Part shown: one piece after another, positions 57,202-64,000 of the stretch
Position numbering within the stretch: the stretch's first letter is position 1
Layout: every line of letters begins with the position of its first letter
Origin: a virus
DNA: 64,000 nucleotides
Reading direction: 5' to 3' (one strand)
IMG/VR virus record: IMGVR_UViG_3300021960_000023
Span: 62,001-126,000 of that record
Position numbers and translations under genes: made by a program
Notes under the pieces: model-generated
What the model was told of the DNA's origin: nothing
Database searches by the model: none
Seen by the model: the letters and a program-made list of their open reading frames with translations, nothing else

Positions 57202-57416
57202 TGGCAAACTTAAAGGCAAAGATTCGATCTAATCCTAATAAGATTGTTGCACAAACCCTAAAAATAGGTAACGTATCTTTGGCGGATTTAACTGACGTAG
57301 ATACAGGGAATCTAGCAGATGGAGCAATGATCCAGTATAATGCTGGAACGAGTAAATTTAAAATGACAAACAGTTTAGATGGTAACAATCTAATTATAAA
57401 TTCAGGAACATACTAA
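57201..57416 (+). CDS. Small fibre-associated protein
   Basis: A 71-residue protein (MANLKAKIRSNPNKIVAQTL) whose C-terminus, DGAMIQYNAGTSKFKMTNSL and INSGTY, resembles the end of the next protein (GAIMQFNSSGVP, VDGGTY). These shared endings suggest a duplicated trimer-tip or attachment module. The role is unassigned. Confidence 0.6.
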   Translation: MANLKAKIRSNPNKIVAQTLKIGNVSLADLTDVDTGNLADGAMIQYNAGTSKFKMTNSLDGNNLIINSGTY

Positions 57417-57417
57417 T

Positions 57418-58959
57418 ATGGCAGCTTTAACAAGAATTAAAATATTAAATACCGCGTCCACAAGTTCGGCGCCAACTAATATTTACACAGGGGAAATGGC
57501 GTATTCTTACGTTACTGGAACCCAAGCAAATAATGGAGACAGGTTATACATTGGTACTGGTACTGAGAACCCATACGCTCCAAACGTAGACATTATCGGT
57601 GGTAAATACTTTACCGAAATGTTAAATCACGTACACGGTACGACAACAGCATCGAGTGCATTAATTACAGATGCTAACTCTCATGTTAGTGCTTTAAATA
57701 CAGCAACATTTAAAGTTGCAGCTACAGGGTCATTAGGATCTGCAGTTGGTATTACCAGTATCTTAGATGAAGATAATTTAGCTTCTGATAGTGCTACAGC
57801 ACTTGCTACTCAACAGTCAATTAAGGCTTACGTTGATACAATTGTAGATGCACAAGACTTAGATATTACTACGGATTCAGGTACAATAGCAATTGACCTT
57901 GATGATGAAACATTAACCATTTCAGGTGATACAGGTATATCAACAACTGCTAGTGGAAACGCTATTGAAATAGATCTAGATGATACAGCAGTAACAGCAG
58001 GATCTTACGGTTCACAAACAGCTATACCAACATTCACAGTTGATCAACAAGGTCGATTAACAGCTGCTTCAACAGTAACAGTTGCTACAGCATTAACAGT
58101 AGATGGTGATTCAGGAACAGGCGATGTATCCTTATTAACAGATGATTTAAGAATCGTTGGTACAGCTCAAGAAGTTACAACAGCGGTAGCTAAATCAGGT
58201 ACAGACGTAACGGTCACCGTTGGTTTACCAAATGACGTTACTATTGGATCAGATTTAACAGTTACAGATAACTTAGTTGTTAACGGGAACGTAACATTAG
58301 GTAATGCTACATCAGACACAGTTCAAACTGGCGGTAATTTAACAGTTGGTGGTGATCTTACAGTTAACGGTACAACAACATCAGTTAACTCAACTACTAC
58401 TACTTTAACAGATCCAGTTATTGAATTAGCTAAAGATACTTCTGCAGCAGATGGTCTTGATCGTGGTGTTAGTTTCAAATGGCATAACGGTTCAGCAGTT
58501 AAAACAGGTTTCTTTGGATTTGATATACAAACTCAAAGGTTCTCCTTCACTAACGATGAAGATCTATCAGGTGGAGATAATGCTTCCTCACCATGGCATG
58601 ATGCACAATTCGGTGGAGTTTACGCAGGTAATGTCCAAGTTGGTATTACAGGCGATAATGAGATCGATACAACCTCTGGCAATTTAACAATTGATTCAGC
58701 TGGTGGTACAACAACTATTGATGATATATTAACCGTAACAGGTGCAGCATCAGCAGCTAGTTTAACACTTACAACAGATTTAGCAGTAGCACATGGTGGT
58801 ACTGGATTAAGTTCATTCACTGGTAAAGGTGTATTTACATCTAACTCTGGTGGTACAGCAATTGATTTTGTTACATCTTCTGCAGAAGGTGCAATAATGC
58901 AGTTTAATAGTTCTGGTGTACCTATTGCTTCTGTCATCGTAGATGGTGGAACATACTAA
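57418..58959 (+). CDS. Putative fibre protein
   Basis: A 513-residue beta-rich protein. N-terminus ALTRIKILNTASTSSAP and EMAYSYVTGTQANNGDRLYIGTG are typical of marine T4-like fibres that begin with a GELA/EMAY attachment motif. The centre (TVTDNLVVNGNVTLGNA, TTTLTDPVIELAKD) shares the NLTVNGTTT module with the flanking fibres. It ends with VVHGGTG-type LAVAHGGTGLSSF, a common fibre motif. No chaperone domain. Confidence 0.75.
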   Translation: MAALTRIKILNTASTSSAPTNIYTGEMAYSYVTGTQANNGDRLYIGTGTENPYAPNVDIIGGKYFTEMLNHVHGTTTASSALITDANSHVSALNTATFKVAATGSLGSAVGITSILDEDNLASDSATALATQQSIKAYVDTIVDAQDLDITTDSGTIAIDLDDETLTISGDTGISTTASGNAIEIDLDDTAVTAGSYGSQTAIPTFTVDQQGRLTAASTVTVATALTVDGDSGTGDVSLLTDDLRIVGTAQEVTTAVAKSGTDVTVTVGLPNDVTIGSDLTVTDNLVVNGNVTLGNATSDTVQTGGNLTVGGDLTVNGTTTSVNSTTTTLTDPVIELAKDTSAADGLDRGVSFKWHNGSAVKTGFFGFDIQTQRFSFTNDEDLSGGDNASSPWHDAQFGGVYAGNVQVGITGDNEIDTTSGNLTIDSAGGTTTIDDILTVTGAASAASLTLTTDLAVAHGGTGLSSFTGKGVFTSNSGGTAIDFVTSSAEGAIMQFNSSGVPIASVIVDGGTY

Positions 58960-58960
58960 T

Positions 58961-58968
58961 TATAAATA
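58961..58968 (+). promoter_or_regulatory. Late promoter (TATAAATA)
   Basis: Directly after the previous stop; predicted start about 58974, with a leader of about 75 nt before the TTG start at 59049. Confidence 0.65.
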
Positions 58969-58975
58969 GTATTAT

Positions 58976-59027
58976 AACACATTAATATGTGTTTGTAAAC
59001 ATTTTTATTAATTTCTCTATATAGAGA
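58976..59027 (+). other. Paired hairpins in fibre leader
   Basis: Two perfect inverted repeats between fibre genes: AACACAT-TAAT-ATGTGTT (58976-58993, 7-bp stem) and the 14-bp palindrome TCTCTATATAGAGA (59014-59027). The first starts within 2 nt of the predicted late transcript start, so it may protect the 5' end or control translation. No T run follows, so these are not clear terminators. Confidence 0.4.
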
Positions 59028-59048
59028 TTGAACATATAGGAGCCAAAA

Positions 59049-62000
59049 TTGGCACGTAAAACGAACATACAACTGAGGCGTTCAGCAACAGCTGGAGGCA
59101 TTCCAACTACAAGTAATCTAGACTTAGGTGAATTAGCGCTTAATACCTACGACGGTAAAGCGTATATGAAGACCACGGAGTCTTCTCTTGATAGTATAAT
59201 TCAGATTGGCTCCGCAACAGATACTTATCATAAGATAAGAAAAGGTAATACAATAACTATTACCGTCACCGTTGCTACAAAAACAACATCGCACCCACAT
59301 CATGGATCTGGTTCAAGCTCAGCATACTTTTTAAATGGTATTGAATCACCTCATTTCCATATGGTTCCTGGGAACACATATAAGTTTGATCAAGCAGATA
59401 GTTCCAACTCTGGTCATCCATTAAGATTCTATTATGAAGCAAATAAATCAACTGCTTATAGTACAGGTATTACGACATCTGGAACGCCAGGAAGTTCAGG
59501 CGCGCATACAACTATTGTACCTACTGATGCTACTCCAATGGTATTACATTACCAATGTTCAGCACATGGATATATGGGTGGTAGATCAGATTATGCTACA
59601 AGAAACTTTACTGGATTTAATACAGGTGATTTAGCAGAAGGGACAAATCTATATTACACAGACGCTAGAGCAAGAGCCTCAATTAGTGTAAGTGGAGATT
59701 TATCCTATAATAGTTCAACAGGTGTTATATCTTTTACAGAAACAACAGCAGCTACAACTCGTGCATTAATATCAGTCACAGATGCTGGTGGAGATGGTTC
59801 ATTAGCATATAATAACACCACGGGCGTGATCACGTACACGGGTCCGAGCGCGAGCGAGGTGCGAGCGCACATCTCCGCGGGTACGGGCGTAACAGTTTCT
59901 AATGGTGCTATATCAATAGGACAAGCAGTTGCAACAACTTCTGATGTAACCTTTAATGATTTACAAGTAGATGGTAATACAATCATCACTGGTAACTTAA
60001 CGGTTAATGGAACAAGCACAACTTTAAACGTTGCAACATTAGATGTAGAAGATTTAAATATAACAGTTGGTAAAGCAGCAACAACAAGTTCAGCAACTAA
60101 CGGCGCAGGACTTACATTTGGTGCTTGGTCTTCAGGTACTATACCTACATTTACATGGGATCATTCTAACCAAAGATTTGCAGCTAACTATGCTATTGCA
60201 GCTAATATTACAGGTGCATTAACAGGTAATGCAGATACAGCTACTACATTAGCTACAGCAAGAACTATATCAGGTGTATCATTTAATGGTTCAGCTAATA
60301 TAACACTAAACACTTCTGCAATAACAGAAAATACTAATCTATACTATACCAATGCTCGAGCAGATGCTAGAATTGCAGCGGCAAGTTTACTAGATTTAAG
60401 TGATGTTGGTTCTGACGGAACAAACGGTCAAGTACTAACAACAGATGGTAGTGGTGGATTTACATTTACAACAGTAAGTGGTGGCGGTTCAGCAATAACT
60501 GTACAAGAAGAAGGTTCATCCTTAGCAACAGCAGCAGCAACAATTAACTTTGTGGGTGCTGGGGTAACAGCAACAGGTACTGGTGCGACTAAAACAATTA
60601 CTATTCCTGGCACAGGTACAGTATCAGAAGCATTTAAAACAATTTCAGTTTCAGGCCAATCAGACGTCGTAGCAGATACAGCAACAGATACATTAACATT
60701 AGTAGCTGGTTCTAATATGACACTTACTACTAGTGCTAGTGGAGATACAGTTACATTTGCATCTTCAGGAAGTGGTGGTGGTGGTTCAGCCTCAGCTTCA
60801 GACATAAGAACAAAATTTGTTTATACTACATCATCTAGTACAACCGCATTCAGTGGATCAGATGATAATTCAGCAACATTAAGTTATACATTAGGTGCAG
60901 TGGATGTTTACCTAAATGGTGTATTACAAAAGCTTACAACAGATTACGCCGAAACTAACACATCAACTATAACATTTGTTAATGCTATAGCATCAGGTAA
61001 CGTTGTAGAAATCATAGCTTATTATAGGACTATTGGTACAGGCAATTCTGTAGTGGATCAATTTACAGGTAATGGTTCAGCAACAGATTATACAGTTACA
61101 ACTGCACCAGTTTCAGAAAACAATCTATTAGTTTATATCGATGGTGTATACCAGCAGAAAACAGATTACACTGTATCTGGTACAACACTAGCATTTGATA
61201 CAGCACCAGCTAGTGGAGCAGTTATAGAAACTGTAGCGATGGTTGGTGCTATTACAGAACAAGCTAGCTTAACATTAACAGGTGCATTAACATCTGTAAG
61301 TGCAGATTTATCTGGTGACTTAACAGTTGCAGGTAATATATCATTAGATGGTTCAAATAAAGAATTAAGATTTTATGAAGGCTCAAATTATGTAGGGTTC
61401 GAAGCTCCAGCATTAAGTGCTGATAAAATTTGGGTATTACCAGCAGCAGACGGCACAGCAGGATATGCACTTAAGACAGATGGTTCTGGAAATCTAAGTT
61501 GGGGATTAGCTGGTGGTAATGCATTCGAAACAATTTCAGTATCAGGTCAAAGTGATGTTGTTGCTGATAGTTCATCTGATACATTAACTTTAGCTGCTGG
61601 AACAGGTCTTGCTATTACAACAGCAGCCGGTTCAGATACAATTACATTTACAAATACCGCAGTTGGTGCTAACGCATTTGGAACAATCGCAGTTAGTGGA
61701 CAATCAAATGTTGTTGCAGATTCAACTGCAGATACATTAACATTAGCGGCTGGGGCAGGTATAGTATTAACAACTGCAGCAGGTTCAGACACAGTTACAA
61801 TAGCAGGTGGATCAGGCTCAGTATTCACAACAGATTTATTTACAGCTTCAGGTTCACAGAATGCTTATACACTTTCAGTAGCTCCGGCTTCAGAAGATGA
61901 GATCATGGCTTTTGTGGAAGGTGTATATCAGAATAAAAATTCATACGCATTAAGTGGTACAACATTAACCTTTGATGCTGGTATAACAAACGGTCAAGAA

Positions 62001-62663
62001 GTTGTTGTACATCATATTGGTGCAGGCATAGTTGGAACAAGTCCAAACGTTGAAACGTTTACAGGAAATGGTTCAGCTTATTCATACACACTAAGTGTTG
62101 CACCACCTAATGAAAACTATTTACAAGTATTCTGGGATGGAGTATATCAGAACCATGATCAATACACAGTAAGTGGAACAACTTTAGACTTTGGTTCAGG
62201 TAACGTTCCGGCTAATGCAACAGCAATTGAAGTTGTTTACCCAAGTATAAATGGTATAGGAACACCAAGTGATGCATCAGTCACACCAGCTAAATTAAGC
62301 ACAGGCGCACCATCATGGGATGGTAATTCTAATTTCATAGTTGGTAATTCTTATGTAAGATCTGATAGTACTTCTGTTAGTGCAACCAGCGCAACGACAG
62401 TAGCTACACATGCAGTTGCTACATATAGAACAGTTAAATATCAAGTACAAATAACACAGGGTTCAGCATATCATTCAACAGAATTAAATGCAATACATGA
62501 TGGAACAACTGTATACTTAACAGAGTATGGAACAATCTTTAGTGGTTCTTCTCTTGCAACATTCGATGCAACAATTAGTTCAGGTAATATGTTATTACAG
62601 GTAACAATGGGGAGTTCTTCAAGTTCAACAATTAAAGTAATATCAAGTGCAATAAGTGTATAA
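59049..62663 (+). CDS. Long fibre with cupredoxin-like domain and tandem repeats (TTG start)
   Basis: A 1204-residue fibre starting with TTG after AGGAG. The start RKTNIQLRRSATAGGIPTTS followed by LDLGELALNTYDGK is the usual marine fibre attachment motif. Residues about 75-180 look like a cupredoxin: H123 (SGHPLRF), C170, H173 and M176 (YQCSAHGYMGG) match copper-ligand order. Three copies of ISVSGQSDVVADxxxDTLTL (from 60634, 61526, 61677) and four copies of a DGVYQxxxDYTVSGTTL unit follow. GC-rich patch at 59821-59890. Confidence 0.85.
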   Translation: MARKTNIQLRRSATAGGIPTTSNLDLGELALNTYDGKAYMKTTESSLDSIIQIGSATDTYHKIRKGNTITITVTVATKTTSHPHHGSGSSSAYFLNGIESPHFHMVPGNTYKFDQADSSNSGHPLRFYYEANKSTAYSTGITTSGTPGSSGAHTTIVPTDATPMVLHYQCSAHGYMGGRSDYATRNFTGFNTGDLAEGTNLYYTDARARASISVSGDLSYNSSTGVISFTETTAATTRALISVTDAGGDGSLAYNNTTGVITYTGPSASEVRAHISAGTGVTVSNGAISIGQAVATTSDVTFNDLQVDGNTIITGNLTVNGTSTTLNVATLDVEDLNITVGKAATTSSATNGAGLTFGAWSSGTIPTFTWDHSNQRFAANYAIAANITGALTGNADTATTLATARTISGVSFNGSANITLNTSAITENTNLYYTNARADARIAAASLLDLSDVGSDGTNGQVLTTDGSGGFTFTTVSGGGSAITVQEEGSSLATAAATINFVGAGVTATGTGATKTITIPGTGTVSEAFKTISVSGQSDVVADTATDTLTLVAGSNMTLTTSASGDTVTFASSGSGGGGSASASDIRTKFVYTTSSSTTAFSGSDDNSATLSYTLGAVDVYLNGVLQKLTTDYAETNTSTITFVNAIASGNVVEIIAYYRTIGTGNSVVDQFTGNGSATDYTVTTAPVSENNLLVYIDGVYQQKTDYTVSGTTLAFDTAPASGAVIETVAMVGAITEQASLTLTGALTSVSADLSGDLTVAGNISLDGSNKELRFYEGSNYVGFEAPALSADKIWVLPAADGTAGYALKTDGSGNLSWGLAGGNAFETISVSGQSDVVADSSSDTLTLAAGTGLAITTAAGSDTITFTNTAVGANAFGTIAVSGQSNVVADSTADTLTLAAGAGIVLTTAAGSDTVTIAGGSGSVFTTDLFTASGSQNAYTLSVAPASEDEIMAFVEGVYQNKNSYALSGTTLTFDAGITNGQEVVVHHIGAGIVGTSPNVETFTGNGSAYSYTLSVAPPNENYLQVFWDGVYQNHDQYTVSGTTLDFGSGNVPANATAIEVVYPSINGIGTPSDASVTPAKLSTGAPSWDGNSNFIVGNSYVRSDSTSVSATSATTVATHAVATYRTVKYQVQITQGSAYHSTELNAIHDGTTVYLTEYGTIFSGSSLATFDATISSGNMLLQVTMGSSSSSTIKVISSAISV

Positions 62664-62667
62664 ATAG
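62660..62667 (+). promoter_or_regulatory. Late promoter, extended TATAAATAGATACAT, normal leader
   Basis: Same extended sequence as at 19897 and 41360, but the ATG of that position is replaced by ATA; predicted start 62673 gives a 27-nt leader with GGAG before the ATG at 62700. Confidence 0.7.
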
Positions 62668-62699
62668 ATACATAATAACGATGGAGAGTGAAATCGTAA

Positions 62700-64000
62700 A
62701 TGGCTACAAATAAAAATTTCGAAGTAAAGAATGGTTTAACCATAGCAGGTACTGAGCGTATCTCATCTGCTGGTGCATTCACTGGTTCATTGGCAAGTAC
62801 TACTACTGCAACAACACAATCAGCAGCAGACAGCTCTACTAAAATAGCAACGACAGCATATACAGATGCTGCAATCACTGCATTAATTGGTGGAGCTCCA
62901 AGCGCCTTAAATGACCTTAATGAATTAGCCGCTGCAATCGCAGACGATGCAAACTATTCTACTACTCTTACCACAGCATTGGCTACTAAACTACCTTTAG
63001 CAGGTGGTACAATGACTGGGAACTTAACTGTTAATGCTATTGTAGATGCAGACAATTTTAAAATAAATAACGCACAAGGAACAGACGGACAACTATTAAC
63101 CTCCACAGGAAGTGGAGTGGCATGGGAAGATGCGCCAGCGAGTGGTCCAACATTTAAAACATTTGGTACATCTTCGATCATGGTTGGTGATAGTACTACA
63201 GGAACTATTAATGCTGCTGATTACAACACAGGTTTAGGTGTAGATGTTTTTGCGAATTTAACAAGTGGAGACCAAAATACTGCAATTGGTTTCGAGGCTG
63301 GAAATGGTATAACCACCCAGGGACAGAATACTTTAATAGGATATCAAGCAGGAAAACAAGTTGGCAATGCTGCAGAGTCCTGGGAAGCTCAAAGAAATAC
63401 CTTTATTGGATTCGGTGCTGGTCGTGATGTTGACGAAGGCCAAAAAGCTATTGCAATAGGTTATTATGCCATGATGAGTAGTACTGGTAGTACAACCGGT
63501 GATATAGCCATTGGCTATCAGGCAATGCAATATAGGGCTTCTAATAGTGGAGATAGTATTGCTATTGGTTCTAATGCGCACAGAGGCGATATAAATCAAG
63601 GATATCAAAATGCCAATAGAAATGTTGCAATCGGAAATAATGCTTTATCGGTGGTAGAAACTGGTGCCATACAAAATACGGTTGTTGGCTGGTGGGCAGG
63701 TCAGAATGTGACAACTGGTCCCAATAACACATTAATTGGTTCTGAAGCTGGACAGGCAGTATCAACAGGCCAACTCAATACTTTACTTGGATATCGTGCT
63801 GGTGAGCTGATTACTACAGGAAATTATAATATTGTCCTTGGTAGTTATGACGGTAATGAAGGCGGTTTAGATATAAGAACCGCTAGTAATCGCGTTGTAA
63901 TATCCGATGGCGCTGGTAATATTCGAATGTATATTGATAATACTGGCAAAGTTGGAATTAATGACACTAACCCATCACAAATGTTATCTGTATCAGGAAC
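62700..64000 (+). CDS. Tail fibre with YadA-head-like repeats (partial, runs off window)
   Basis: 433 codons visible, open at the window end. MATNKNFEVKNGLTIAGT at the start is the usual fibre opening in marine T4-like phages. A short linker (LAGGTMTGNLTVNA) leads, from about residue 190, into at least eight N-T-x-I-G-x-x-A-G repeats (IGFEAGNGITTQGQNTLIG, IGYQAM, VVGWWAGQNVTTG), the left-handed YadA/Hia head motif of trimeric adhesins. Then a KVGIND-type motif precedes a likely S74 end beyond the window. A receptor-binding fibre is likely. Confidence 0.85.
   Translation, partial: MATNKNFEVKNGLTIAGTERISSAGAFTGSLASTTTATTQSAADSSTKIATTAYTDAAITALIGGAPSALNDLNELAAAIADDANYSTTLTTALATKLPLAGGTMTGNLTVNAIVDADNFKINNAQGTDGQLLTSTGSGVAWEDAPASGPTFKTFGTSSIMVGDSTTGTINAADYNTGLGVDVFANLTSGDQNTAIGFEAGNGITTQGQNTLIGYQAGKQVGNAAESWEAQRNTFIGFGAGRDVDEGQKAIAIGYYAMMSSTGSTTGDIAIGYQAMQYRASNSGDSIAIGSNAHRGDINQGYQNANRNVAIGNNALSVVETGAIQNTVVGWWAGQNVTTGPNNTLIGSEAGQAVSTGQLNTLLGYRAGELITTGNYNIVLGSYDGNEGGLDIRTASNRVVISDGAGNIRMYIDNTGKVGINDTNPSQMLSVSG

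Noticed and set aside
60634-61810. CRISPR-like or mobile repeats in the fibre gene
   Set aside because: The repeats are in-frame protein modules of about 50 residues that have diverged at the DNA level. No short identical repeats with spacers occur.
1-64000. Lysogeny genes, integrase, insertion sequences or a toxin-antitoxin pair
   Set aside because: No integrase, repressor, transposase, terminal inverted repeats or attachment sites were recognised; gene content fits a strictly lytic T4-like phage.

Overview
The window is part of a lytic, T4-like marine myovirus genome. It is AT-rich and gene-dense, with ATGA/TAATG junctions almost throughout. It carries T4-type replication and recombination genes (ATP-dependent ligase, RNase H/5'-nuclease, gp59, gp32, gp33), class Ia ribonucleotide reductase, a T4-type lysozyme and a nearly complete T4-type baseplate set (gp4, gp48, gp53, gp27/gp5-like, gp25, gp6, gp7, gp8, DUF4815, gp26/gp51, gp29), plus several marine-phage fibres. 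Small conserved proteins resemble those of cyanomyophages, but no photosynthesis genes are seen. A pelagimyophage (SAR11-infecting) or a relative on another heterotrophic alphaproteobacterium is the best guess; this is inference from gene content and base composition.

Layout. 0-5 kb: conserved small phage proteins, then a lysis cassette (i-spanin with an out-of-frame overlapping o-spanin, and a class 3 lipase). 5-17 kb: nucleotide and redox metabolism (nrdA, nrdB, a c-type cytochrome, glutaredoxin, peroxiredoxin), ligase, RNase H, a pyrimidine-dimer-glycosylase-family protein, a PD-(D/E)XK nuclease and many small proteins. 17-20 kb: late structural proteins, lysozyme, and an IscU/IscA iron-sulfur pair. 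20-26.5 kb: an accessory module with two TM/coiled-coil proteins, CsgF, CsgG, two curlin-like secreted repeat proteins, a FecR-domain protein and a CHASE2 adenylate cyclase with all key catalytic residues. 26.5-32.7 kb: short early operons ending in gp33, gp59 and gp32. 32.8-37.6 kb (minus strand): tape measure, holin candidate, gp26/gp51, tube-like protein, gp4. 37.6-64 kb (plus strand): baseplate and fibres, the last gene running off the end.

Regulation can be read from the DNA. Nine sigma70-like early promoters (TTTAC[A/T], 17-bp spacer, TATAAT, usually preceded by GG) and about fourteen T4-type late promoters (TATAAATA or CATAAATA) were located. In many genes of both classes the predicted transcription start falls on or within 1-2 nt of the ATG, so they look leaderless. 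Other genes have a normal leader with AAGGAG.

Most striking: (1) a -1 frameshift site (seven T) at the end of gp26 that would fuse it to a gp51-like domain with no usable start of its own, a layout like the tail-assembly-chaperone frameshift of lambda; (2) gp4 and gp48 divided by two opposed late promoters, each -10 box overlapping the other gene's start codon; (3) the curli-FecR-CHASE2 cyclase module; (4) GC/CpG-rich patches with foreign-looking codon use inside AT-rich genes; (5) a phage-borne cytochrome c, IscU and IscA. All function calls come from reading motifs by eye; no database search was run.
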